DNA of 64,000 nucleotides, taken from positions 620,001 to 684,000 of the forward strand of contig JAKZZE010000021.1 of the NCBI GenBank assembly GCA_024220505.1, written 5' to 3'. This DNA is from Rhizopus arrhizus (taxonomy: Eukaryota > Mucoromycota > Mucoromycetes > Mucorales > Rhizopodaceae). Position 1 is the first letter of the stretch. Each line of letters starts with the position of its first letter. The position numbers were made by a program, and so were the translations under genes. Positions 22,884-33,659 of this stretch are shown in pieces. The notes beneath the pieces are model-generated. The model did not search any database. It was not told the origin of the DNA and saw only the letters and a program-made list of their open reading frames with translations.

Positions 22884-24726
22884 ATGGAAAATTCACAAAA
22901 TTCAAATAAACGCAAAAGACGAATTCCATCTGATGCGCAATGGTGCATAAGCAACGTTGATACACTCACGCCAAAAAGTTTTTTTTTCTCTTCTTTCATC
23001 ATACTGAAAAAGACCTTGCGACAAGAAGATGTAAACTGATAATTGACAAATGGATAGACGCTTCTAACAGAACAAGACTCGTAAATGGTTTGAAAGCTTG
23101 GAGAAAGTCAGAGGAAATGATTTTGTTTTGGAGAGAAAAAGCAGCCAGTAGTTCTTCAACTGACGTGGAAACAATTGTAGGTGTAGAAGGAGAAAGTGGA
23201 GATGCATTAAACAAGGAAGTTAGCTGTAATGTTCAGCAGCAGAGCCGATGGTTCTTTAAAGGTGAAGACGTGACGGACCTTTTTTTCAAGTATAGAAATC
23301 GCATCGTAGACATCATCAATAACAGCAAAGATGGTATTTTCTTGGAAAATAGAGTCATAGAAATAATTGGCCATTTCCATATATTGTTCTTGGCTCCTGG
23401 ACACTTCAGTGATATTCAAAAAGCATATTCTCAGAAGTCCTTTTGAACGAACTGCACAACAATCAAGTACGATCTTTTATGATGAAAAATTTGAAACCAA
23501 CAGGCGATGTATATTTGAAATTGTCACATATCGTTTACGATATAGAAGAAAGAAATATTAGTATCATGAAAGGAGTTTTAATGCCCACTCAAATGGCAGA
23601 TACGGCTTCTTATTATGAGCAAAGACTATTAATGGGTTTAGCCCGATTGTAAGTATTTCTTTTTTTTTTTTCAGATCCCCTGTTCATAAATTTCATTTTT
23701 AGAATCGAAGAGCTACCCAAAACATTTGTGAAGAATAACCAAATCGGCGAGACAGAACTTTGGAGTTCCTACTTCTTTTTGTTTATAGGGGATATCTCTA
23801 ATGAGAACTCCGGTTTATTTAAAGTCAAGTGACTATATTAAAATATAATAAAAGTAAAATAAAAATGGAAGATTTTTTTTTTGTATTTTTTTTTTTTTCT
23901 TTTTTTTTTTGTTAATGTTGTTGTTGTCAAAGTCATCATCAAGGCGGATTTCGGCATCAAGAAGGTGGATGAGCTTCTGAGCTTGTAAGAAGACATTGTC
24001 ACTGAGAAATGGAGTAGAATGAAAGATGAACTGCCAAGGAGCAGATCAGATAGCTTGTAGGACACAGGCAAAGGAGTTCCTACTTCCACCCTTTGTTGTC
24101 AAGAATCTTGTCGGATAATGAAAAAAACATAATGTTGAGATGGCCAGACAAAGCTGCTCTTGAACAAAGTCAGGGTAGACCGGATGCCATTATCTCGCAA
24201 ATAAGTGGTAACGACTTCGGAATCTCCTTCGGCTTTGGAGAATGCAAGACCTCTGATGATTGTACCAATGCTGCGTTGTGTAAGGATATAATAAAGCTTG
24301 CACAACTTTCACAACGCAGCATAAACATCAATAACATTAAGTCTGTGCTATGTTTCCAAATATATGGTACGTACACTATAGCCACGTAATATTTTCTTGA
24401 TAAATACTAACTTTCATTTACTAGGCTTTGATATCGTGTTCTATATAGCAAACCTTAGCAATGAAGGTATTTATACCTTTTCCCGGTTAGCAATGATGGA
24501 GTTTCCTCGTTCTGTTGAAGAATTGCCAAAATTCATCAACATGAAAACGATCAGTCAACTGCTGCAGGTTAGCCAGCGCTTCTGGAATCACTGCTATACA
24601 CAAGAGCACTGTCCCGATTTAAAAAATAAAATGGTGCAGGAGGTAGATTACTCTGCTTTGGATTCCTTCATTCATGCCAAGTACAGTAATACCCGCCCTT
24701 GCCCCATCAAGTTTGCTAACTTGTAA
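22884..24726 (+). pseudogene. Nuclease-like repetitive gene A (GECK motif), broken, with retroposon insert
   Basis: The reconstructed exons are 22884-23648, 23703-24366 and 24425-24726, with GTAAGT and GTACGT donors and in-phase joins. The start reads MENSQNSNKRKRRIPSDAQW. Two single-base frameshifts are apparent, one in a T run near 22985 and one near 23425, and a 297-bp retroposon (23776-24072) lies in exon 2. The C-terminal half carries GRPDAIIS followed 15-20 residues later by GFGECK, a spacing compatible with a PD-(D/E)XK nuclease fold, then a QIYG...FDIVFY strand pattern. I know this only as an uncharacterised, multi-copy gene type in Mucorales; the nuclease assignment is inference. The loci at 27669-29463, 60376-61771 and 63526-63924 look related. 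Confidence 0.6.
23776..24072 (-). mobile_element. 297-bp retroposon-like insert in gene A
   Basis: A 14-bp direct repeat, GGAGTTCCTACTTC, occurs at 23762-23775 and again at 24073-24086. Deleting the intervening 297 bp and one copy restores the reading frame of gene A across WSSYF. On the minus strand the insert ends in an A-rich tail (AAACAAAAA) and contains internal A runs. Long TSD plus terminal A tract indicate LINE-mediated retroposition. I do not recognise the parent RNA; the minus strand has a short Ser/Thr/Leu-rich frame that may be coincidental. Confidence 0.7.
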
Positions 24727-24739
24727 ATTTGTATCTTTT

Positions 24740-25380
24740 TTTAAAAATCTTTTCTTTATGTTGTACATAAATTCTAAAATAAGCATCAAAAATAAAATAT
24801 GATAAACAAAACCCCCTTTTTTTTTCAAATCAAAATATTTTTTTAGAGAATGAATATCCAATCATATAACATAAAATTTTAAGCATTGACAGAGAAAGAG
24901 TCTTTCTTTAGGAAAGTAAAGTTTTCAACAGGAAAGCATTAGTAAAAGTAAAGGATCAAGTAAAGAAAATCAAAAATGCTTTTAAAAATATTAGCAAAGT
25001 AAACAAAGGGATTTACGGGATGTTGAAATTTCCCCCTAAAAAAATAATTCTTATCTTGTTTTTCTTTGAATCACCGATTGCATTCTGTTACCATGTGTTG
25101 ATCTCCCTTTGGTGCGAAATGGTCTCTATATCCAGAGCCAAGTTTCTTACAATGGTGAAAAATAAATAGCTATTCATTATATTATTACTTCGCGTTTTTT
25201 ACTAATTTAATTTATTTATGTTAGCTATAGTTTATCCACGATGCGCGGCTTAGAAAGATATAAGGGGAAAGGGATTTGAAAGATTTTTTTTTATTGTATA
25301 TTATTATTGAGAATAAAGCGTGACTTAAAAGCTATTACCACCACTTCGGAATCCAAAGCGGAGGCAACGAGGATTGTCAT
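24740..25380. other. No gene seen
   Basis: An AT-rich spacer with homopolymer runs between gene A and the transposon relict. No open frame above background, no splice-compatible coding pattern and no clear repeat boundary. Confidence 0.4.
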
Positions 25381-25395
25381 AGGAACGACTGACAA

Positions 25396-25740
25396 TCGAA
25401 AACTTCGTAGACATGTCAAATTTTTTTGTAGACATAATAAATTTTTTATTAGACAACATAAGTAATATCCATATTGTTTTATTCATATCTAATTCTTTAT
25501 CAATACATCTTTCCCAGCCTTGACAATCCGCAACAGTAACTGTTTTACAAGCTTCAGCAATACGAGGCATGAGCTTAGAATCTTAATCCCTCTTGATTTT
25601 GCTTTTAATTTTAGACCAACATTTCTCTACCATTACAGTTCTATAATTGATGTAGTCCATTTCAGATCAAAATTTGAGATCGTCTAATAAAAAGTTCATT
25701 ATGTCTACAAAAAAACTAAACACGTCTACAAAGTTTTCGA
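25396..25740 (-). mobile_element. Internally deleted IS630/Tc1-type relict with 59-bp inverted arms
   Basis: Arms 25396-25454 and 25682-25740 are inverted copies starting TCGAAAACTT and sharing GTAGACATAAT. Between them on the minus strand is only a C-terminal transposase piece: EKCWSKIKSKIKRD, a stop, then LMPRIAEACKTVTVADCQGW. These match the C-terminus of the intact transposase at 21074-22456. The Asp residues and the DNA-binding half are gone. The outer boundary is unclear because similarity continues weakly outside the arms. Confidence 0.65.
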
Positions 25741-25867
25741 TTTAGTCTCATTTTCATTTTCCTGTCATCCACAAAAAAATTAAATTCATCTCGTATTTAA
25801 TCTCAGATCGTCTCGAAATTCTTTCCAATCGTCTCTTTTTAGGTTAAAACACTGTACTCAGGATTGA

Positions 25868-27016
25868 TGCTATTGGTCTCAATTCTAAAGGTTTTCCACC
25901 TTTATTAGCATGTCGTTTTTACAGCCAAATGGTCCGTGCTCAATTAGATTATGGTCTTGCAATTAGTCCTCTCACAACTAAATTTATTCATCAACTTGAT
26001 ACTTTCCAAAACCAATGTATTAGACGTATCTTCGGCGGTCGTTCTAGGTCTTCAGTTCAAGTCATGCTTCATCTAGTCAATCTCCCATCGATGCGCACTC
26101 GAGTTGCAGTCCTTCAAGCCCAGTATCTTTTTCGTAGTACTCATTTACCTGATGATACTCTTCTTGCTCATCTGCTGCCATATATTCAATCTTCAACTAG
26201 CCGCTCTCACTGGTACAAACTGATTAATACTCCAATGTGGAAATCTCTCTGTGGACCAATCCTTGATACTTTAGATAAAAAGAAATTTCTCTCTCTTCGC
26301 ACCAAATTCTTAGCTGATCAATTTCAAAATCTATGTAATAACTCTGATTCTATCCTGTTATCCTCTACTCGCCCTACTATCCAAGTGGATCCCATCCTTT
26401 GGTTACCGATGACTTGTTCTGAACGTAGTCGTGTCCTTCGCTGGCGTCTTGGTTGGCTACCTGGTGGTAAATCTAAAGAATGCATCTTCCATCCCTATCA
26501 TAACTGGAGTCGTCGACATGCTTTTGACTGTCTACATGTTCATCATCGTCTGTACTTGCCTCGCTCAATTGAAGATCCAATCTCTTTCCTTCTTAATTTG
26601 CTACCATTACATAAACCTCGTCCTACTGCTTCTCATAGCTGGTTTACTCTATGGCCTATCCTATGTACGATTCTCCATGAAATGGATTATTATTTTCATG
26701 ATAAATGCCCTCCTCCTCCTGTTGATCCTGGCGTCAAGCTGTTGAATTGGTTATCCAAGTAATAGTGTGAGTCTCTCTGGTACTTGATCTGGTTTGTATT
26801 AAATTTTTGTTTCTATTTACTTTTTCTTTCTTCCTCCTCTTATATTTATTCATATTTCAAATAATTTGCTCTTTTTCTTTTTCCTTTTCTTTCTCTTTTT
26901 TCCCTTCTTGTCCCCTATGAAGGTTTTTTATTCTCTTACATTCATAACTGGCTCGGGCAACATTGCACACTTCGTTGCTACATGCTCTGCCATAAAATTT
27001 TAAAAAAAATACAATA
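25868..27016 (+). mobile_element. 5'-truncated LINE (family L2), reverse transcriptase C-terminus only
   Basis: Bounded by the 14-bp duplication GTACTCAGGATTGA (25854-25867, 27017-27030). Coding runs without a stop from 25870 to 26762 and covers only the region after the reverse transcriptase catalytic core: FYSQMVRAQLDYGLA, CIRRIFGG, SRVLRWRLGWLPGG and the terminal VKLLNWLSK. The 3' end is AT-rich and ends in TAAAAAAAATACAATA rather than pure A. Related pieces are at 57531-59303 (plus) and 63014-63360 (minus). Truncation at the 5' end is the usual fate of LINE copies. The frame is open but cannot encode an active polymerase. Confidence 0.9.
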
Positions 27017-27030
27017 GTACTCAGGATTGA

Positions 27031-27660
27031 AGTTGGCTACACTCCGACATTCAACTAGACTACGTTCTCTGAGTTCATAAAATTAATGTCATTAAAAGTT
27101 CAAGAAAACATCATGACTTTCTTCATTAAAGTGTAGCGCACAGATGTCGTTGAATTTCATGAAATAGATAGTCGCCAAACATCTTTATATCTCAATTTTA
27201 AACGCAAGCGGCAGTTGTAGACAGGCAAATCACTCTGTTGGATTGTGGGCCGCTTGTAACTTTTATTCTATGCACCACTGTCTTCCATTTGCCATGCATG
27301 ATACTTCAAGAAAAAATTCAATATGTTACGAAATTGTAGTGGTTTATCCAAATCACTGTCGGATATGGCTATAACAAAATTTGTGTACGTTGCTTCTGCC
27401 GACGAGCATTTCCTTATGTTGTAATATATAATAGACTTTTATTGATATATGTGTATTTAAGCATAAAAGAATAATATCATGAAGTATTATACAACTATTG
27501 TGACACTGGACATCATGGCATTGGCATAGACTCGATCAGAGTGGTGGAGGGCTGGTGTTCCATTGAACTGATATCAAAAGTTGGATGTGTAATTAATTTT
27601 ACACAATTTTCGACACGAAACTATGGGTAAAACTAAAGTCAATATATCTTGTGTACTTGT
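27031..27660. other. No gene seen
   Basis: Sequence between the LINE duplication and the 3' end of gene B. No sizeable frame or recognisable repeat. Confidence 0.35.
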
Positions 27661-27668
27661 TGGTGACT

Positions 27669-29463
27669 CTAGTTAATTTTTCTAACCTTCATCGCCAACG
27701 ACATCGCTAGTACCTCCAACGTTTTTGGGAAAGTATTGACATTACAGCCAACTTCGAAACTCTTCGATCGAGTTAAGCAGCATACGTATCCTTTTGGGTG
27801 GGCCATGGTAAGAAACTCAATGACCAAGGCTAGCTCCAATAATCAGTAATAAAATAAAGGTGATTTTTCAGGCACTCACCACTTTGGATGCGTCCTTCAA
27901 CTCCAATCTGCTTCATTTTTTGCACATCCCAATCAACATATTCGCACAAGTTAAATAGCATATCTTTCAACATTTTCGGAAGCTTGATTCTGGATTCATA
28001 ATAGTACTTTTTGTCAGCAGACCCATCATAATATGAAGCGGCCACACATGCACCAAACTCCAACGGTTTGCCCCCACCGGAAACGATACGAATCGACATA
28101 TCAGGCTTTGATCCTGTTTTTTTTTTTTCTCAAATCTTTCTTGAGTTGCACGTTTCCTTTTGCGACTAGAACTACTTGCCGGGCCATCCCTATACGAATG
28201 GTCAATAAAATAGCAAGATGTATTCGAGTTGGTGGTTTACTTAATTCTGAACATACCTGACGCAGTTTATTCCATCAACGTTGTCATAGAAGCTATCAAC
28301 GAGCGGGACCCATATGTGGCTGTTATACCATGATTCATCCTGTTCTACCAGAAGAGGATTGGGATTTTTTTGATACTCGTGTAGTCTTATTATTTGTCAG
28401 TTAGATAATCCTATGAAATGCATACATAAATACTCACAGAGATTCGATAGCATGACATATTTTATCAATATGGAAGCTTTTGTCTTCTGAATAGTTATTA
28501 TATCGAATATCGGCATACTTGAATATTTCTTTTCTTATTTCATCTACTGTAGTCTATAAAAAGATGTTACCTTGATTTACAAAATCGACAAAATATTGGT
28601 GTTGTTTTACCTTGCTCATGTTTGTTAAAAGTGACCGAATTTCTTCTGGTAAAGTAACATTTTTTTTTGTTTTCATCTGTAATTTCTGCCCATTCGTCGT
28701 CCGTAAACAGGTTTTTTACTTCGGAGTCAGATGTATCAATGATAAACGAATGCACTGCACTGTTCAAAGCATAGTAAAGACGTTAATAACTAAAAAATCT
28801 GTGCTGAACTCTAGTTAACTGCTTACTTCTCTCGTTCTAAATCAGCTCCGAAGGAATATAGAATATCTTCAACTACTCTTTCTGAACGTAATTTCCATTT
28901 CGTTTCTTCTTTCATTTTTTTAAAGCAATTATCAAAGGCGTCATAGAAGCTATTTGTTAAAATTTTAATCTTTTCTGAAGAACCAGAAGAAAAGCCAATT
29001 TCATCCAGAGTTATCCAGACTTTTTATGATCTGAAAGCAGACAAAATAAGAAAAGTTATTGAATCGAGGATCATTAATAATGTTCACTAAACTTGTACCT
29101 TTACTTGATCTAATGGCATCTCACTGGAATTAATTACATAGTTGGTACTCTCAGAAATTGCTTGAGTGCTTGCTTGTATATCACTTGTATCTGCGCATTT
29201 ATTTTTTTGATAGTGACGATGGAAACCATTGGTTGTTTCAAATTGTTTTTTACAGAAACACAAAAACTTTGAATTGCTCTGTCTATAGACGGTTGTCGTT
29301 TGGCCTGTAATTTTTTTCAATTGTTAGATTTAATTAAAGTCTAACAGATTAACATACCGTTGGGAACGGAAATACTTAAAGATGAATAATGCTGATCTCT
29401 AATATGAGATTTAAGTGTTTTTGGATTGGCAAAGGATATGCTACAAATACTACAGGAAACCAT
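27669..29463 (-). pseudogene. C2H2-finger nuclease-like repetitive gene B, broken
   Basis: Multi-exon gene on the minus strand. Exon 1 (29463-29358) encodes a C2H2 finger (CSICSISFANPKTLKSHIRD...H); exon 2 (29304-29099) encodes a second finger-like unit (CFCKKQFETTNGFHRHY...C). Later exons include VTLPEEIRSLL, TVDEIRKEIFKYADIRYNNY, SWYNSHIWVPLVDSFYDNVD and KPDMSIRIVSGGGKPLEFGA. The last exon begins ALVIEFLTMAHPKGY after a GTGAGT intron and stops at 27669. The KPD...EFGAC pattern resembles the nuclease-like motif of gene A but lacks a clear Lys. Lesions: a 10-bp tandem duplication (TCTGGATAAC) near 29006 and a frameshift in an A run near 28665. A type I associate with Mucorales repeats; function unknown. 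Confidence 0.55.
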
Positions 29464-29477
29464 GTAGAGAAAAGATG

Positions 29478-29539
29478 GATTGACCAGATTGACCGTGACC
29501 GGATTGACCAGATTGACCAGATTGACCAAATTGACCAAC
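29478..29539. repeat. 9-bp tandem repeat GATTGACCA
   Basis: About seven imperfect copies of a GATTGACCA unit, immediately upstream of gene B's first Met. On the minus strand the unit reads Val-Asn-Leu in frame with gene B, so an upstream ATG at 29538 would add a (VNL)n leader. I regard the repeat as non-coding promoter-side sequence. Confidence 0.75.
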
Positions 29540-29878
29540 CATTATTCACCGGATCGACGGAACTAACACAACATCATCTACTGCACTCTTGATATCTCAA
29601 TTAATCCCCTTCACAGTGAAAAATGTTGTAGCAATCCGTAATAGGCCGCCGTGGAAAACGCTGTATTGAATTTAATTGATAATATATCACTATGGAAAGT
29701 GTCAGGGTACAAACCTCAGAAAGTATTAATTCAAGTTAGTCCAATAAAAGTAACCTGAAAAAAAATCTAAACTGAAGGTTTAATAATTTGAAATTTCAGT
29801 CATGATTAGAAGCAAGATTGAAGCTGGTTTTTTACTGATATAGAAATTTTTTTTTCTAACAACAACTATACCATCCTA

Positions 29879-30200
29879 GAAAGATACAAACAGAGGTGAA
29901 AATAATGGTTTTTTATTATTACAACAATGACATTTACGACGTTTAAAAGTAATGTCTAATAATGTAGCAGATTTATTAAGCAATATATAAAAAGGAGTGA
30001 TTACCAAACTGTTTTTTGCAAGAAAGTTGGCTGTTCCAATACAAGTACCTTCTATTATTAAACTTTGAATAGGAGCAGGTGACAGAAGATGAAAATTGAT
30101 GAGTGCCCATAACCATAATGTATCATCCTCAGTTTCGATGGACATACGCTTATAAAATGCTAGTTGGTTGCTTAAGGAGTGTAGTGGGCGAAGAATCTGA
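29879..30200 (-). pseudogene. Unrecognised protein fragment (LRPLHSLSNQLAFYKR)
   Basis: A minus-strand frame open for about 105 codons, from about 30200 through an internal ATG at 30145 to 29879. It reads LRPLHSLSNQLAFYKRMSIE, then WLWALINFHLLSPAPIQSLI and GTCIGTANFLAKN. Composition is like a real protein rather than random AT-rich translation, but there is no start context or further exon that I can connect. Possibly part of a decayed mobile-element gene. Confidence 0.35.
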
Positions 30201-30880
30201 GATACAGATCACAAAAAATAAAAAATTATAAACAAAAATCAGTAGAATTAACCAGATCATGAATTGAACCCTTTATTTAGGTAAAATAGAATGAAGTATC
30301 TATATCTATTTACTATCGCAGCGGTGTTGAATTATGCAGAGCCATGAATATAAGTTTACAGTCAATAGTATGCTACTAACGCAACTTTAATGAAGGACCG
30401 AATTCATTCTACATATAGATTGGCCCAGCGTCAATGTAAAACTGCATTGACTGTGTGGTAAATATTTATTTGTGAATGTTTTCTATTTGACTACTACTAT
30501 CAATTATAATTTTATTTAATCTGATGAAACATAGAGATGCCAAATATACTAAAGTTACTTTTATCTTTGCATTAACCGACAAATATTTTTTTTATAACCG
30601 CCAATTTGACTTTTTGCAACCGACAGTTTCATTTTTCTGTGACCGATAATAGCTTTTTTTGTAACCGACAATATCCACCAGCCGGATTGTATAGGATCAA
30701 TCAATACAAGCGACATTTCAGTAGGTGCAATTGCAAGTCTTTCTGGTACAGCAGACATGATCAATCAATCAATCTGTTTTCTTTTTTAGAAATCCTTAAA
30801 TCAATTTACAATTTTTTTTAAAAAAAAAGCCTAGTCAAGTCTCCAGTTACAAACATAAATGAGGTGAGGCCGTACAACTT
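30200..30880. repeat. Intergenic, with an AACCGACAA-type degenerate tandem array at about 30574-30675
   Basis: Four units of AACCGMCAA/GACCGATAA, separated by T-rich 15-20 bp stretches, lie between 30574 and 30675. Periodic short sites like these are typical of transposon subterminal regions, but I find no matching opposite end. The remainder has no gene; 30780-30890 is the downstream flank of RPS20. Confidence 0.4.
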
Positions 30881-30888
30881 TATTTGAC

Positions 30889-31424
30889 TTAAGCAATAGT
30901 AACTTCAACCTCAACTCCAGGTTCAATGGAGATGGAAGTGATTTGCTTAACAATTTCAGAAGGAGAATGCAAGTCGATCAAACGCTTGTAGATCTTCATC
31001 TCAAACTTGTCAAAGGTTTCAGAACCGTTACCACAAGGAGACTTACGAGTGGTGATACGAAGAGTCTTGGTGGGAAGACGAACGGGACCCTTAACCTTAA
31101 GTTGCTTATCCTTGGCACGTTGAACAAGATCAGCAGAGACTAAAGACAAAAATGAATATTCTGAACTGCGTCCCTATTGTTACTTTATTATACCCTTTTC
31201 CAAGTTCTTGACGTTACGAGAAGTCAAGGTGATACGGATACGGTGGATCCTACAAAGAGCTTAGTGTATTGAATTACATAAAAGCCGTATCTAACAATTA
31301 CTTGGGTTGTTCTTGTTCTTCAAGACCAGGCTTTTCGTTGGTATTCTTAGCCTGAAAGTATAATATGTTTTAATAAAACGTTCATTAAATTATAAAGAAA
31401 AGAGTAACTTACGACGTAGGACAT
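30889..31424 (-). CDS. RPS20: 40S ribosomal protein uS10 (S20)
   Basis: Exons, 5' to 3' on the minus strand: 31424-31413, 31351-31302, 31249-31194 and 31139-30889; 122 residues, normal for eukaryotic uS10. The four-residue first exon (MSYV) joins [13 protein letters not shown], then [18 protein letters not shown], and the last exon has [20 protein letters not shown] and ends [10 protein letters not shown]. These are conserved features of uS10, a component of the 40S head near the mRNA entry and decoding region. Introns are 61, 52 and 54 bp with GT-AG ends. A probable 5' UTR intron (GTAAGAATAA, about 31508, to CTGTAG, about 31439) precedes the start, common for ribosomal protein genes. It is the only intact housekeeping gene in the 6-43 kb repeat-rich zone. 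Confidence 0.97.
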
Positions 31425-31559
31425 TCTAGTGGAATTCTCTACAGTGATTCAATAATACAAAAGCTGAGAAAACAGTACTAAAATGAAGCTTTCATGTTAT
31501 TCTTACCAGCGGTGACTAAGACTCGTGTTGCTAAAATGGAAGAAAGTTCAAAGGTTTTT

Positions 31560-32057
31560 GTGAATGATGGTTTTTAAAAAAATTTTGAATGATAAAAACA
31601 AGATTTGATTGGCTTATACGAAAGCCACAATAATTAATTGACATGACCAGCACAAGTCTAGTGTTTAAAGAAAAGAGTGCTCAGGTCGGAAATCATCATT
31701 TATTTATTTACATAAAAGTCATTAAAAGGTATACTGAGGCTATTCTTACTAGAGAAGGATTACTTTTCCAAGCAAAAATCAATTTGTTATTATAAAACAA
31801 AAGTGTTTTATAAGGTAATCATTATGTTTTGTACTTGGTATAAGTGTTTGATGAGCTTGAAATTTCATTTTGAGTGATTGAGTTATTTTATCGAATGAAT
31901 AAAGAGGTATATTTGTTTCTTGACATAATAATATGTTTAGCTGCTGTTATCTTAGATATCAAATAAAGTTGTAAATTGTTATTTTTGTAAATTGTTCTGC
32001 AATTAATTGAGCCTATCTTCATATTTATGACCTTATTACTATGATTATTCATAATAA
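31560..32057. other. Upstream region of RPS20; no gene
   Basis: AT-rich, without a sizeable frame. The stretch just above 31530 should hold the RPS20 promoter; I see no distinctive element. Confidence 0.4.
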
Positions 32058-33330
32058 TTATAAGTTGAGTTTAGTGGAAGGCTGTGATGACCCTCCTGGC
32101 ACAGATTTATTTTCATCATATTCGTCTTCAAATGTTGCATTTTCTTCTACTTCTAAACTATCGTCGAAAAGAGCTGATTTTTTCTTGGATCTTTCCACAG
32201 CTGAAGTAGGTGTAAACGCTTCCGAGTTGTTACGTTTCTGTATATTCATAGAGAGGTTATTCAATGTGACAAGTGGGTACAGTAACCTCTTGGTGGATTC
32301 TTTTCTGCCCGTTTTCTTTTGACTGGAATCTTTATCAATTTGAATAGGCAAGTTACTACTATCAATTTTCTCTTTATCTACTGAATCTAAAGTAGAAATG
32401 GCCCCCTGGAAATCATCTTTGTCTTCTGCTACAGATGTACTATCGGACTTACTATTATCTTCTTCTGGCATTTCCGTATCCATTTCTTGAAGATTACTCA
32501 ATATAGCTGTCTCTTTTTCAGTATTCATCTATTCTACATTAGCGTTCATCACTTTAGAACGGTGGGTCGCCACTTGTTTTATCTTACGATTCCAAGGATC
32601 ATCAGGACATTGGGCTTTTAAATGTTGAGTACTCTCACAAATGAAGCAAGCTTTCTTCTATGAAGAGGAACTGGACAATTCAATCGCGTATGATCATCAA
32701 CATGACAATAGTTGCAAATGGGCTTCATATTACTCCAGACAATATGTAAATAGCGACCTTGTTCCCAAGATGGGACTTGAGGTGTAAGGGGCTCATAACT
32801 TTTTGTTTTATCCTTGACAAGAGAAACATATCCCCTGCCGTTAAACCAACCGCCATTCACTGTATGATGGAGTCCTATTTCCAAAATGCTCCCATACTTT
32901 TCATAAGGCATATTGATGATCCCTATTCTGATCACATCCGAGTTTTTATCCATCGTTGTTTGTACTTTGATTTTTCTATCGAGAATCAAAAACTCTTTTT
33001 TTAATGCGTCCATCTTATCTTCTTCATTATCAAAGTTAATCTCAATGTACTGGTGGCTTCTACCAATTTTTCTTTCTCTGAGTCCTATGCCTTTAGGAAA
33101 TTGGTCTCTGAGGACAAGATTAAGGCTTCTATCTTTAAAGCTCAAGCATTCAAATTCTGAAGCGGCGATAACGATGGAGTGTTTATCAATAGCTTGAAGA
33201 AAGACTGTTTGACTTTCTAGATTAGCAACATTATTATTAGCTGGTTTGTTGTGAAATGAGGCACTTCATTTTTGATTTTTAACTATTTGCGCCCATGTTT
33301 TGAATTCAAACGGTTCGTTGTTGGGGTTGT
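32058..33330 (-). pseudogene. LINE ORF1 remnant with two CCHC knuckles
   Basis: Read on the minus strand: KTWAQIVKNQK near 33300 (compare RSWAQVV in the LINE at 6647), then an open piece 33145-32618 with DRSLNLVLRDQFPKGIGLRE and the knuckle CNYCHVDDHTRLNCP. After a frame change comes CFICESTQHLKAQCP, then an acidic Ser-rich tail in another frame (32528-32058). At least one stop near 33260 and two frame changes separate these. No ORF2 follows. It is a diverged relative of the full LINE's ORF1, long inactive. Confidence 0.8.
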
Positions 33331-33659
33331 GGCGAGAATAGGCTACCCTAGGAGGATTATTAGCCTTGCTAGTAATGTGATTAATTTTTTTTTATGGATG
33401 AAAATTTCAATATTATTAAAACTCATCAAGGAGTATAAGGATTAAGAGCGATGCAAGTGTATGAAACGGTGACTTATAAAAATACAAAAGGTATTAGAAT
33501 AAAGAATTGTAAGCGGAAAGTTTCAATAGTTCCTTCTGGATTTGATTGAGGACAATCTCATGCAAGACAGGAGTCTGTTCAAAGAATTGTTGCCAGTGGA
33601 CAAATACCATGATTAATAGCGGAAAGAACCATTGACAGTTTTTAAAATTGAGATTGAGA

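Noticed and set aside
27735..27815. A possible 5S rRNA-like stretch (GATCGAGTTAAGCAGC then TTGGGTGGGC)
   Set aside because: Read on the other strand it is the last exon of gene B (LTMAHPKGYVCCLTR...), in phase through a canonical intron; the resemblance to 5S rRNA covers only short blocks.
29463..29538. N-terminal (Val-Asn-Leu)n extension of gene B
   Set aside because: It is a translation of the 9-bp tandem repeat upstream of the zinc-finger start.
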